A DNA stretch of 64,000 nt from UBA4312 sp040266995 (GTDB lineage: Bacteria; Bacillota_I; Bacilli_A; Erysipelotrichales; Erysipelotrichaceae), in the NCBI GenBank assembly GCA_040266995.1, contig JAWRHV010000001.1, positions 45,920-109,919 of the forward strand, in the 5' to 3' direction. The number at the start of each line of letters is the position of its first letter. The first letter of the stretch is position 1. Below, one piece after another: positions 26,068 through 34,308 of the stretch. The translations under genes were made by a program, and so were the position numbers. The notes below the pieces were generated by a model. The model saw nothing but the letters and a program-made list of their open reading frames with translations. It did not search any database and was not told the origin of the DNA.

Positions 26068-27373
26068 AATCTTCACCTTCTACTTCAAAATAGGAGATGG
26101 TCCCATCCGCTATCGCATGTGCCATCATATCCATATTTGATTTATAATATAAAACGCTGTCTTCGGAATACGCATTACAAAATTGGATATAAATCGCATA
26201 CATCCCATTACAATCCTGATACCGCTGGTTTTCCTTGGCATTGTCGATGACACCACAGAATGTGACCTTGCCGCCACTTTCCCGCAACTGCGGCAATTCT
26301 TCGTAAATGGAATCCTCCATCTTTTCTTCATCCCGGATGTAACCATCCAAAACGACCCCTCTTTCGTACAAGGATCCGGTACCACCGTTGACCCCGTACA
26401 TCTCCAGATTGTATTTCTGCATATAATAGGAAACATTGTTGGCATAGGAAGCGGATGTATACGGGCTGGTCACGATTAGCGGACGATCCACATCCTTATC
26501 CTGCAGAAAACCTAAAGAGATATACACCTTGGCATTTCGCATATAACCCGGACCAATCCGTCCGTCTTTTCCATAATAACTCGGATCCCCGTTCTCATCT
26601 CTGGTCAATTCCACCTTCAGTCCATGGGCCTCCAGGTCTTCTTTTACCTTTAAAGCCAGAGCATAGGCATCTTTTTGTTCGGATACACTGCCTACCGAAA
26701 TGCCGGTGGTTGTGGTATTGGTATTCGGATTGTATGTATTTCCGCAAGGATCGATCAGTACGTCGATGGTCTGGGCCATCGGAATGGTCTCGGTGACCGA
26801 GATAAACACGTAGTTTCGGTCCATTTGAATACCATACTTAGAAAGAAAGTCCTTGGAAGCGTCAATCTGCACATGTTTGGACTTTTCATTCCGACGCAGC
26901 GTTTCAAAGGGCTCTACATGCGTTTCCTTATCAAAATACAGACGTTTCTTGACAAACTTATCATAAATATACACTTCATAAAAACCCGGTTTTAACTGTC
27001 CCACCATAATACCATCTTCCGCGCCGTTGGAATACGTATAGGTGATTTCCTCTCCGGTTTCCACATTGTGAAGCACTACGTTTTTTCCTAACATGTCGTC
27101 CACTTTGACAAGATCCTTCTTGTGATAGAATTTTAAAGATTCCCCATAATACGTAAATTCCTTTACCTCATACACTTCTTTAAATGAAGGCTCGATCAAA
27201 TCGGATAAGCGAACATCTTCATCCAGCGTATCCAGATAGGTATCGTATAGAGAATCTATTTCCCGTGGCCGTGTCACGAATAAAAAAACAGCAACGGCTG
27301 CCAGTGCAATGGTCGTAACGATCAATATCACTTTATTCATTGTGTTCAATCCGGCTTTTTGTTTCGATTTCAT
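26048..27373 (-). CDS. Degenerate N-acetylmuramoyl-L-alanine amidase-like protein
   Basis: Membrane-anchored extracellular protein of about 441 residues with one N-terminal helix (VILIVTTIALAAVAVFLFV). The C-terminal 220 residues follow the Amidase_3 fold, but zinc ligands are missing. Active enzymes have DPGHGG; this has VLIDPCGNTYNP. Active enzymes have SIHAN; this has VYISLGFLQ. LEAHGLKVELTRDENGDPSYY still matches the family helix and TR-DN motif. The middle part looks like a beta-sandwich. So it is probably a non-catalytic wall-binding or regulatory form. The start is uncertain: ATG 27373 has AAGGAG about 19 nt away, ATG 27340 has none. The gene overlaps the ABC-F start. Confidence 0.7.
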   Translation of the reverse strand: MKSKQKAGLNTMNKVILIVTTIALAAVAVFLFVTRPREIDSLYDTYLDTLDEDVRLSDLIEPSFKEVYEVKEFTYYGESLKFYHKKDLVKVDDMLGKNVVLHNVETGEEITYTYSNGAEDGIMVGQLKPGFYEVYIYDKFVKKRLYFDKETHVEPFETLRRNEKSKHVQIDASKDFLSKYGIQMDRNYVFISVTETIPMAQTIDVLIDPCGNTYNPNTNTTTTGISVGSVSEQKDAYALALKVKEDLEAHGLKVELTRDENGDPSYYGKDGRIGPGYMRNAKVYISLGFLQDKDVDRPLIVTSPYTSASYANNVSYYMQKYNLEMYGVNGGTGSLYERGVVLDGYIRDEEKMEDSIYEELPQLRESGGKVTFCGVIDNAKENQRYQDCNGMYAIYIQFCNAYSEDSVLYYKSNMDMMAHAIADGTISYFEVEGEDFEANSK

Positions 27374-27472
27374 AACATATTTATAACATATTCTCCTTAT
27401 TATTGACAACACACCATTCAGATGACAAACACATTCGCTTCTTCTATAATTGAAGTAAGAGAGGTATGAATC

Positions 27473-27865
27473 ATGAAAGAAATCTATGAATTCCTGAAAA
27501 ACGCAAACACCTACTTTCTGGCCACCATCGATGATGGCAAGCCCCGTGTACGTCCTTTCGGAACCATCGATCTGTTTGATGGTAAGCTGACCATACAAAC
27601 CGGATTAAAAAAAGACGTGGCCAGACAAATGCTCGCAAATCCATGGATCGAGATCTGCGCCATGTTTGAAGGACGATGGATCCGCGTCAGCGCGAAAGTG
27701 AAACTGGATGAGCGCCTGGAAGCCGCACAACATATGCTGGATCAATATCCGGATCTCAAGAGCATGTATGCGCCGGGCGATGGCAATACAGCTGTATTTG
27801 CCTTGATGGAAGGAACCGCCACCATCAGTTCCTTTACCGAAGCACCAATCACCATCGCATTTTAA
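27473..27865 (+). CDS. Pyridoxamine 5'-phosphate oxidase-family flavin-binding protein
   Basis: 130-residue split-barrel protein of the PNPOx-like group; members bind FMN or F420 and most are not true PNP oxidases. The N-terminal pattern YFLATIDDGKPRVRPFGTID and the strand KLTIQTGLKKDVARQ with NPWIEICA are typical. The start has GAGAGG 8 nt upstream. It stands alone on the plus strand and ends in a strong hairpin. The substrate is unknown; a nitroreductase-like or heme-related role cannot be separated by sequence alone. Confidence 0.85.
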   Translation: MKEIYEFLKNANTYFLATIDDGKPRVRPFGTIDLFDGKLTIQTGLKKDVARQMLANPWIEICAMFEGRWIRVSAKVKLDERLEAAQHMLDQYPDLKSMYAPGDGNTAVFALMEGTATISSFTEAPITIAF

Positions 27866-27890
27866 AAGGAAGCCTTCGCTTCCTTTTTTT
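27864..27890. terminator. Terminator between convergent genes
   Basis: AAAAGGAAG and CTTCCTTTT pair around six bases; seven T follow on the plus strand. It may also serve asnS from the other side. Confidence 0.8.
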
Positions 27891-29244
27891 AGAATATCAG
27901 ATTTCTCGGTGTTCGCGGATATGGTTGTACATCCCGGATATTCTGCATACCGGTCAAATACATCAACATACGGTCAAAGCCCAGTCCAAAACCACTGTGC
28001 TTGCATCCCCCGAAACGACGAAGATCCAAATACCACTGCAACGATTCCTGGCCAATACCTAACTCTTTCATCTTATTTACCAGTACATCATATCGCTCTT
28101 CACGCTGGGAACCACCGATCAGCTCCCCGACATACGGCACCAGAAGATCACAGGCAGCCACCGTTTTGTTGTCTTCATTCACACGCATATAGAAGGCCTT
28201 GATCTCCTTCGGATAATCGATCAGGAACACCGGACCGTTGATAACCTGCTCGCAAATATAACGCTCGTGTTCAGACTGCAGATCCATTCCCCAGTAAATA
28301 TTCTTGTTTTCAAAACGGTCTTTGACCTTCATGAGTTCTTCAATAGCTTCTGTATACGTCATTCGTTTAAATTCACTGTTGGCAACCTTGGTCACTCGTT
28401 CGATACACTGTTTGTCAATAATGCGGTTGAAGAATTCCATTTCCTCCTTCGCATGCTCCAGACAGTAATTGATACAGTATTTGATCATTTCCTCTACACA
28501 ATCCATATTGTCATTCAGATCGGCAAAGGCCAGTTCCGGTTCAATCATCCAGAACTCGCTGGCATGACGGGTCGTATTGGAATTTTCTGCACGGAAAGTA
28601 GGTCCAAATGTATAAACATTCCGATAGGTTAACGCAAATGGCTCCACATGCAGCTGGCCGGATACTGTCAGCTGTGCATGTTTCCCAAAGAAATCTTTCT
28701 CGTATTCATCATCGGTACGGGTTGTAACTGTAAAACATTCACCGGCTCCCTCTGCGTCATTACCGGTAATGACCGGTGTATGGATATAGACGAAACCACG
28801 ATCCTGAAAAAACGTATGAATGGCCATGCTCAGAACCGAACGCAGCCGGAACATCGCATAATACGTATTGGCCCGTGGCCTTACATGTGGGATCTCACGC
28901 ATGTATTCAAAGCTGTGACGCTTTTTCTGCAACGGATAATCATGTTCGGACATGCCCAGTACTGTTATTTTTTGGGCCTGGATCTCAAAGGACTGTTTTC
29001 CCTTTGGGGTACAAACCAATGTTCCTTCCACTTCGATGGCCGAACCCAAGGTTATCTTGGATATGGCCGCAAAATCCGATAAAGACTCTCCATAAACAAT
29101 CTGAACATTGGAAAAGCATGTACCATCGTTTAATTCAATAAAACCGACAGCTTTTGAATTCCGGTTGGTACGTACCCATCCCTGTAAAGTGACTGTCTGC
29201 CCATCCATTTGTTCATACATTTCTTTTAATTTTTTAATCAGCAT
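27889..29244 (-). CDS. asnS: Asparaginyl-tRNA synthetase
   Basis: Charges tRNA-Asn; class II synthetase with N-terminal OB-fold anticodon domain (VTLQGWVRTNRNSKAVGFIE) and C-terminal catalytic core. Motif 2 includes FGPTFRAENSNTTRHASEF and motif 3 GFGLGFDRMLMYLTG; the protein ends RTPRNLIF. Length about 451 residues is standard. Start 29244 is favoured because GGAGG lies 7 nt upstream; the ATG at 29256 lies within that site. A T-box leader just upstream senses uncharged tRNA, which fits a synthetase. The leader begins right after rex. Confidence 0.96.
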   Translation of the reverse strand: MLIKKLKEMYEQMDGQTVTLQGWVRTNRNSKAVGFIELNDGTCFSNVQIVYGESLSDFAAISKITLGSAIEVEGTLVCTPKGKQSFEIQAQKITVLGMSEHDYPLQKKRHSFEYMREIPHVRPRANTYYAMFRLRSVLSMAIHTFFQDRGFVYIHTPVITGNDAEGAGECFTVTTRTDDEYEKDFFGKHAQLTVSGQLHVEPFALTYRNVYTFGPTFRAENSNTTRHASEFWMIEPELAFADLNDNMDCVEEMIKYCINYCLEHAKEEMEFFNRIIDKQCIERVTKVANSEFKRMTYTEAIEELMKVKDRFENKNIYWGMDLQSEHERYICEQVINGPVFLIDYPKEIKAFYMRVNEDNKTVAACDLLVPYVGELIGGSQREERYDVLVNKMKELGIGQESLQWYLDLRRFGGCKHSGFGLGFDRMLMYLTGMQNIRDVQPYPRTPRNLIF

Positions 29245-29256
29245 ACTTTCCTCCAT

Positions 29257-29468
29257 AAAAAAAGTTCCTTAACAAGGAACGATTGTTACCGCGGTACCAT
29301 CCTATTTCATGTGAACTGCTCTTTCGGATGTAACGTATCCCACGGAACTGTCTACTTATTTTCTCCAGTTCAGCTCCACGGCTGTTGTTCCATGTATGGA
29401 ATCTCCTGTCTTTCACCATCACAGGTCGCTATCTTCATCCGTTTTACATAGAAGGTCCGCTTCGTAGC
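29257..29468 (-). promoter_or_regulatory. T-box riboswitch of asnS
   Basis: The antiterminator core AGGATGGTACCGCGGTAAC is on the minus strand at 29303-29285. It is followed by terminator arms GTTCCTT/AAGGAAC (29280-29264) and seven T. The distal stem I loop with GATGGTGAAAG lies between CCTGT and ACAGG. The 3' side of stem I contains GGAACAACAGCC, which offers AAC as an Asn specifier; I could not fix the exact codon. Stem I base AGCTACG starts within two bases of the rex stop codon, so no independent promoter fits between them. Confidence 0.9.
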
Positions 29469-30098
29469 TTATTGAACGATCGAATTGGATTCAAAAACCA
29501 ATTCCTGGATTGATGATACCACATCGACAGCTTTTACGACAACCCCTTTTGGCACGATAAAATGCTGATGGGTAAAGTCCACCAATCCGTTGATCCCATT
29601 TTCAACCAGCAGATCGACCGTTGCCTGTACATCATGGCTGATCGTCAATATCGCAATGTGACATCCCTTAGGCAGGCGTCGGCTCAGCTCTTCCATCGGA
29701 TAGACACGTACACCGGACTGGATCCCACACTTGGTTGGGTCCGCATCAAAAGCGCAGACGATCTCTCCGACAATGTAATCCCAGTTATTATAGTTCATAA
29801 TAGCACGGCCCAGATTGCCGGCCCCGATCAATATGATCTTCTCATCGAAATCCATTCCCAGTTCCCGGTTAAAGATTTCTACAAGACGATTTACCTCGTA
29901 GCCGTAGCCTTGTTTTCCCAGACTTCCCAGGAAAGAAAAATCACGGCGGATCGTTGTCGGTTCAATATTGACCAGCTGTGCCAGTTCTTTGGACATCACA
30001 CGTTCCACTCCATTATTTTGTAAACGTCGCAGCGCTTTCAGATATACAGGATATCTTTGAAAAGTCGCTTTGGGTACGCTTCTATTGTTATTGTTCAT
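29469..30098 (-). CDS. rex: Redox-sensing transcriptional repressor Rex
   Basis: Represses fermentation and respiration genes until NADH rises. The N-terminal winged helix reads TFQRYPVYLKALRRLQ and SKELAQLVNIEPTTIRRDFS. The Rossmann part has IILIGAGNLGRAIMNY, and the C-terminal domain-swapped helix ends the protein. Length about 210 is standard. Starts at 30110 (GTG), 30101 and 30098 are in frame; I take 30098 by analogy with the SDR gene, but the choice is weak. Two Rex boxes lie at its promoter, so it autoregulates. It is the gene before the asnS T-box. Confidence 0.95.
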   Translation of the reverse strand: MNNNNRSVPKATFQRYPVYLKALRRLQNNGVERVMSKELAQLVNIEPTTIRRDFSFLGSLGKQGYGYEVNRLVEIFNRELGMDFDEKIILIGAGNLGRAIMNYNNWDYIVGEIVCAFDADPTKCGIQSGVRVYPMEELSRRLPKGCHIAILTISHDVQATVDLLVENGINGLVDFTHQHFIVPKGVVVKAVDVVSSIQELVFESNSIVQ

Positions 30099-30127
30099 CA
30101 TTATCACCACAATTTAATTGTACCCAT

Positions 30128-30145
30128 TTGTGAAATAATTTACAA
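30128..30145. promoter_or_regulatory. Rex operator 1 over the rex promoter
   Basis: TTGTGAAATAATTTACAA differs from the perfect Rex palindrome at one base. On the minus strand its TTGTAA (30145-30140) is also the -35 box. TACAAT follows after 17 nt, giving a start about 10 nt before the rex ATG. Confidence 0.8.
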
Positions 30146-30748
30146 GTCGTTTTGGATAGATTTGTTCAATAATTCACAACTTGGCTCCACCTCGTGGATC
30201 AAGTCATCCAGCTGATCCTGGACCAGCCTTTGCCAGCCATCCCGAAAAGTCAGCCAAAGGATCAATCCAAAACTGAACATGGAAATCACCCAGCCAGTCA
30301 AAAAAGACAGATGACAGATCAAGACAAGAAAGATCATTAAAAAGATGGTGAATATGACAGCCAGACGCAATACGTTTTTTTTGTATTGCTCTTCATACGA
30401 ATGCAGATAGGCAGGAAAACCATCCAGAAACTCTTTGGTTAGAGAATCCATCTGCCCTGTGAATACCAGATTCGGGAATTCTTTCTGTCTTTTTTTCCGC
30501 TGCCGGACCCATATCAGCTGCTGCATCCGCATCACGCAGAATCGACAGCCTTTTTCATTCCCGATCTTACGATATTTTCTCCCATATAGTTCCATGAGCT
30601 TCAGATAATCCGTATCGACGATCGTCTTTCCGGTCATGGCCTGCGCAATGCCGTCCAGCTTTTCCATCGCATTGACCGAATAAGTAAGCAGACTGTCGCT
30701 CATTCGTCTTTGGACATCCTGCAAGGCTCCATTAAAGCGTTCCGTCAT
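30140..30748 (-). CDS. Membrane protein of unknown function
   Basis: 202 residues, not recognised. The first 100 residues are helical and basic with a cysteine pair (KGCRFCVMRMQQL). Two membrane helices follow at about 125-145 and 148-168 (LAVIFTIFLMIFLVLIC and WVISMFSFGLILWLTF), and a short tail ends it. The start overlaps the TSCPD gene by 17 nt and has GAGG upstream, so it belongs to the rapZ-to-rex string. Its last codons overlap Rex operator 1, and operator 2 lies within its coding end. Confidence 0.7.
   Translation of the reverse strand: MTERFNGALQDVQRRMSDSLLTYSVNAMEKLDGIAQAMTGKTIVDTDYLKLMELYGRKYRKIGNEKGCRFCVMRMQQLIWVRQRKKRQKEFPNLVFTGQMDSLTKEFLDGFPAYLHSYEEQYKKNVLRLAVIFTIFLMIFLVLICHLSFLTGWVISMFSFGLILWLTFRDGWQRLVQDQLDDLIHEVEPSCELLNKSIQNDL
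30162..30179. promoter_or_regulatory. Rex operator 2
   Basis: TTGTTCAATAATTCACAA matches the Rex palindrome except for two bases in one arm. Its centre is 34 bp from that of operator 1. It lies inside the 3' end of the upstream coding region. Confidence 0.6.
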
Positions 30749-31001
30749 GGCTTCCTCGCATCTGATAAGCCTTCAAAGCTTTGGAAATCTGATCCGGACA
30801 AGATGTCGGACGTGGCCCGCATTGGATTCCCTCCAACCGGTCGATGACCTCCTGGACCGGCATCCCCTGGATCAAATGGGAAATCCCTTGTAGATTCCCG
30901 TTACAGCCGCCGACCGCATAAAAAGACTGCACTTTTCCGTCTTCTATCTCAAAAACAAGCTCACGGGAACAAACACCGCGTGGACGATATCGATATGTCA
31001 T
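30732..31001 (-). CDS. TSCPD-domain protein (TIGR03905-like)
   Basis: Small cytosolic protein of 89 residues. The pattern GVCSRELVFEIEDGKVQSF, GGCNGNLQGIS, GIQCGPRPTSCPDQISKAL has three cysteine sites and the TSCPD signature found also at the C-terminus of some ribonucleotide reductases. It may bind metal; function is not established. The start codon overlaps the stop of the preceding transporter gene (ATGA), so translation is coupled. AGGAGG lies inside the end of that gene. Confidence 0.85.
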   Translation of the reverse strand: MTYRYRPRGVCSRELVFEIEDGKVQSFYAVGGCNGNLQGISHLIQGMPVQEVIDRLEGIQCGPRPTSCPDQISKALKAYQMRGSHDGTL

Positions 31002-31498
31002 AAAGTAAACCTCCTAAAACGTCTGATCAGCTGACCTGCAAGGATACCGATGCACAAGCCGCTGACGATGGACAATGCCAGCAATACCGGCAGATACAGC
31101 TGCATAAAGAATTGCTGATAAATAATGGTGACCGCAACCACCTGCCCGATACTATGGCAGGCTGCCCCGGCTACACTCAAGCCGTATATAGAGAACTTTC
31201 CCGTTCTATATAAGATCGACATAATGCCTAAAGACAATAACCCTCCGGATAAAGACAGCCAGAAGGATACAGAAAACAATAAGCCCTGCAACAAACTGGC
31301 CAGAAAGATCCGGCCGATTCCCACGATCCACATAGACCTGGTATCATAATTGTATAAAGTATATAACCCAACGACGTTGGCAAAGCCGATTTTAAAACCG
31401 GGGACGATAAAGACAACCGGAAGAAAGCTTTCCATAATCTGCAATACGATCCCGGCTGCCATCAGGAAGGCCAGCTCAACGATTTTTTTTGTCGTCAT
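30998..31498 (-). CDS. Gx transporter family membrane protein (HepI-like)
   Basis: 166-residue membrane protein with five or six helices. The blocks FLMAAGIVLQIMESFLP, GFKIGFANVVGLYTL and GRIFLASLLQGLLF carry the Gly-rich pattern that gave the family its name (older annotation: heptaprenyl diphosphate synthase component I). The soluble NusG_II-type gene lies directly upstream with an ATGA overlap. That pairing is usual and suggests an ECF-like or redox-linked transport module; substrate unknown. Confidence 0.85.
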   Translation of the reverse strand: MTTKKIVELAFLMAAGIVLQIMESFLPVVFIVPGFKIGFANVVGLYTLYNYDTRSMWIVGIGRIFLASLLQGLLFSVSFWLSLSGGLLSLGIMSILYRTGKFSIYGLSVAGAACHSIGQVVAVTIIYQQFFMQLYLPVLLALSIVSGLCIGILAGQLIRRFRRFTL

Positions 31499-31854
31499 TG
31501 TATCACCGTATCCTCCCCGGTATCATCCGCTTCAATTTTTACGATGGTCTCGTTAGGAAGACAGACGATCGGGGTCGAAGAGTCGGTGATGGCCCCCTGT
31601 TTCGAACAGATGTGATACGGACTGTTTTCCTGTGTCACCTGCACCTTTCTGTCTTTGATCTCCACGGTTACAGTGCCCAGTGTTCCCTCTACGTGATACG
31701 TTGCGTCCTGGCCAAGATCCTGCCGGAGCACCTCCTGGTTTTTCACATAAACCACAACCTGGGATGGCAGCGGATTATGGCGTAGCAGCGGGATCAAGGA
31801 ACCTATGGAACAGATCATGATCAAGATGATCAATAGTTTATCGGCTTTTGTCAT
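31495..31854 (-). CDS. NusG domain II-like protein
   Basis: 119 residues with one N-terminal membrane helix (KLLIILIMICSIGSLIPLL) and an extracytoplasmic beta domain of the NusG_II family (VTVEIKDRKVQVTQENSPYH, ICSKQGAITDSSTPIVCLP). The two cysteines are conserved in this group. It is not a transcription factor despite the domain name. It overlaps the Gx transporter by 4 nt and is expected to work with it at the membrane. Confidence 0.85.
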   Translation of the reverse strand: MTKADKLLIILIMICSIGSLIPLLRHNPLPSQVVVYVKNQEVLRQDLGQDATYHVEGTLGTVTVEIKDRKVQVTQENSPYHICSKQGAITDSSTPIVCLPNETIVKIEADDTGEDTVIQ

Positions 31855-31869
31855 ATGTAGTATTATATC

Positions 31870-32403
31870 CTATTCCACTTTAACGGTCACAACTTTTTCC
31901 ACCGTATTGCCGAAGCGATCATAGATCTTTACCGTTACATCGGTATTTCCGGCAATGGTCGTATCTACGATCGGAGCAAAGGAATAACTGACACCGGACA
32001 GATCCGATGCCTTCAAGTAGTCCTGCCAGGCAAACCCGCTGCCGGCTTCTATCTTGATTTCCGTCACATCTTCGGATAATGTCGGGGGTTTGGTATCTTT
32101 GACCTTAATGCGAAACTTCGTCTCCTTGTTTCCGTCGACCAGCTCAAAGTTGTATTCCCCGCATACAAGATAATCCTTGGAACCGGATACGAACCGATTC
32201 TCCTTGACCCGGATTCCCTGCGATAAAGCCTGGACCTTCACGTTCTTCAGATTGTATTTCTCCGGATCCTTTATATAGTTGGATGCGTTGGCATACACGT
32301 CATCCCCTAATTCAAATGTAAATGTCTGCTTCCGCAATTCATAGCCCGATGAACAGGCACACAGACTCAGCATCAGCAACAATGCCATGATCTTTTTTAT
32401 CAT
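31870..32403 (-). CDS. Lipoprotein with Ig-like domain, unknown function
   Basis: 177 residues. The signal peptide KKIMALLLMLSLCAC ends in a lipobox, so the protein is lipid-anchored outside the membrane. The C-terminal 80 residues (RIKVKDTKPPTLSEDVTEIK through DVTVKIYDRFGNTVEKVVTV) form a bacterial Ig-like repeat with the usual KDTKPP entry. The ATG overlaps the whiA stop (ATGA). No enzymatic motif is visible. The position downstream of rapZ-yvcK-whiA, a group tied to envelope growth, suggests a wall-associated role (inference). Confidence 0.8.
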   Translation of the reverse strand: MIKKIMALLLMLSLCACSSGYELRKQTFTFELGDDVYANASNYIKDPEKYNLKNVKVQALSQGIRVKENRFVSGSKDYLVCGEYNFELVDGNKETKFRIKVKDTKPPTLSEDVTEIKIEAGSGFAWQDYLKASDLSGVSYSFAPIVDTTIAGNTDVTVKIYDRFGNTVEKVVTVKVE

Positions 32404-33344
32404 TCTGTATCCTCCGTTAAGGCCAATGCCATCGTCTTGATCTTGTTCAAACGATGTTTCATGCCGGATTTTTTAATAATATCACCATACGCCTTGTAGC
32501 ACTCATCACACAGCTCCTGCATCGTAGCTTCCGGAAACTGTTTCCGCATTTCCATCACATGCTCGATCTTTTCCGGGATGCGCACCCTATGTCTGTTCGC
32601 ATCCAGGATCGCGATATATTCCAACTGTTTGGCAGCGGCCTGTACAGCTTTCATTTCATTGGCTATCTCACAGTTGTCCAAACGGCGCATCTGGTTAAAA
32701 AAGTCTCTTTGGATCCGTACCCCTTCAAAATCCAATAATGCCTGGCTGGCATTACACAAACGCAAAAAATCTCCGATCTTATCACCGGCTTTGAGATAAA
32801 CGACATACGACTGTTTGCGTTGGATGCACTTGGCCGGCAGATAAAACCGTTCCATCAGGCTCTGTACCGTTTTGGCCATTGCCGTATGTGTACAAGCAAT
32901 CTCCAGATGATAGTTGGTCGTCTTCGGATGATTGACACTGCCCCCTGCCAAAAAACAACCCTGCAGATAGGCACGCGCCATCTTTTCCGATCGGATCACG
33001 GAACGATCCGGCCGTACGTTCAACCCGGCATCGGTCCATATTTTAAGATCCTCCAGAATTTCCATGGCTTTCTCATGAATCTCCACACAGTAGGTATTGT
33101 TCTTATTGAGCCGCATTTTTTTGATAACCGATAAACGCGCATTCACATCATAACAGGATTTGACCTGCTGAAAGATATGTTTGGCAATGGTCGCATTCTC
33201 TGTCTGATAAGAAATATACATTCCGTCACGCGACAAATGCAGAGCGGCACGCATTTGAAACAAGGCACATAACTGTGCCCTGCTCTGGCGTCCATCCAAC
33301 GGATCACTGCATATCTGATTTTTTACTTCACTGGTAAAGGACAC
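32400..33344 (-). CDS. whiA: Sporulation/cell-division regulator WhiA
   Basis: DNA-binding protein with an N-terminal homing-endonuclease-like fold and C-terminal helix-turn-helix; found in nearly all Bacillota, where it affects division and chromosome segregation. I moved the start to GTG 33344, giving SFTSEVKNQICSD at the N-terminus and 314 residues, the normal length. AGGAGG lies 6 nt upstream. GCFLAGGSVNHPKTTNYHLEI is the LAGLIDADG-like core. The C-terminus has MQELCDECYKAYGDIIKKSGMKHRLNKI in outline. It overlaps yvcK by 17 nt. Confidence 0.94.
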   Translation of the reverse strand: MSFTSEVKNQICSDPLDGRQSRAQLCALFQMRAALHLSRDGMYISYQTENATIAKHIFQQVKSCYDVNARLSVIKKMRLNKNNTYCVEIHEKAMEILEDLKIWTDAGLNVRPDRSVIRSEKMARAYLQGCFLAGGSVNHPKTTNYHLEIACTHTAMAKTVQSLMERFYLPAKCIQRKQSYVVYLKAGDKIGDFLRLCNASQALLDFEGVRIQRDFFNQMRRLDNCEIANEMKAVQAAAKQLEYIAILDANRHRVRIPEKIEHVMEMRKQFPEATMQELCDECYKAYGDIIKKSGMKHRLNKIKTMALALTEDTE

Positions 33345-34308
33345 GCAAATCCTCCTTATTATCAATTCTCTGCAGGATTTCCGCCACTGCCTGCTTGACC
33401 GCATCCGGATTATGACGGATCCTGGATTTACTGTCAAATTGTATCAACAATCGCTGCATAATTCCATAATCATGTTTCTGTTCCCGGATACGGATCGGAT
33501 AGGAGCCTTCTTTGGCATACGCATCCAGAATGGCTTGTGGGATATAGGATTGATTGACAACGACCAGGTCCACCGAATCCGGATAAGAGTGCCTTTCAAT
33601 AGCACGGATGTGGTCTTCCATCGAATAGTTGTCTGTCTCTCCCCGCTGGCTCATCGCATTACAGAAGTAAATCTTTGCGCATGGATTGTTGTGGATGGCT
33701 TCCCCGATCTTGGGAATGATCAGGTTCGGCATGATGGAAGTATACAAAGACCCGATTCCATAAATGATCAGATCCGCCTGTTCAATGGCTTTGATGGCCT
33801 GCTCATGCGGGTGGACCATCTGTTGATAAAACACATGATTAATACTGTTCTGTGCTTTGGGAATGCTGTCCTCGCCACGTACCAGCGTACCATCTTCCAT
33901 CATCGCGTACAACGTAACCGTATCTAACGTACTTGGTAGTATATTTCCTTTGACCTTCAATACATGGCTGATTGCGTCGATCGCGCCCATAAAAGAGCCG
34001 GTGGTATCCATCAACGCAAGAAAGATCAAATTTCCCAGATTGTGACCACCGATATCGTCATCGCCTGTAAACCGATAATTCATCAAGTCCGCAAATAAAT
34101 GCTCGTCTTCATCACTGGACATAGCTGCCAGGACATGCCGTATATCTCCGATCGCCGGCACATGGTAGGTCTGCCGTAATCGGCCGGTACTTCCCCCGCT
34201 GTCCGCTACCGTAACGATAGCCGTTATATTGACATTCTCCAGTTTTTTCATCCCCATCAGCATACTGGATAGACCGGTACCGCCGCCGATCACTACGATA
34301 TTTTTCAT
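33328..34308 (-). CDS. yvcK: YvcK/GlmR gluconeogenesis factor
   Basis: UDP-GlcNAc-binding protein of the CofD-like fold that directs carbon to peptidoglycan precursors. IGGGTGLSSMLMGMKKL at the N-terminus and TVADSGGSTGRLRQ form the nucleotide site. DIGGHNLGNL and YGIGSLYTSIMPNL are further family blocks. At 326 residues it is standard. The start overlaps the rapZ stop (ATGA) with GAGG just before it. It forms the widely conserved rapZ-yvcK-whiA string. Confidence 0.94.
   Translation of the reverse strand: MKNIVVIGGGTGLSSMLMGMKKLENVNITAIVTVADSGGSTGRLRQTYHVPAIGDIRHVLAAMSSDEDEHLFADLMNYRFTGDDDIGGHNLGNLIFLALMDTTGSFMGAIDAISHVLKVKGNILPSTLDTVTLYAMMEDGTLVRGEDSIPKAQNSINHVFYQQMVHPHEQAIKAIEQADLIIYGIGSLYTSIMPNLIIPKIGEAIHNNPCAKIYFCNAMSQRGETDNYSMEDHIRAIERHSYPDSVDLVVVNQSYIPQAILDAYAKEGSYPIRIREQKHDYGIMQRLLIQFDSKSRIRHNPDAVKQAVAEILQRIDNKEDLRVLYQ

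Noticed and set aside
25907..26140. Plus-strand frames inside the ABC-F and amidase-like genes
   Set aside because: Shadows of strongly coding minus-strand genes with intact motifs.
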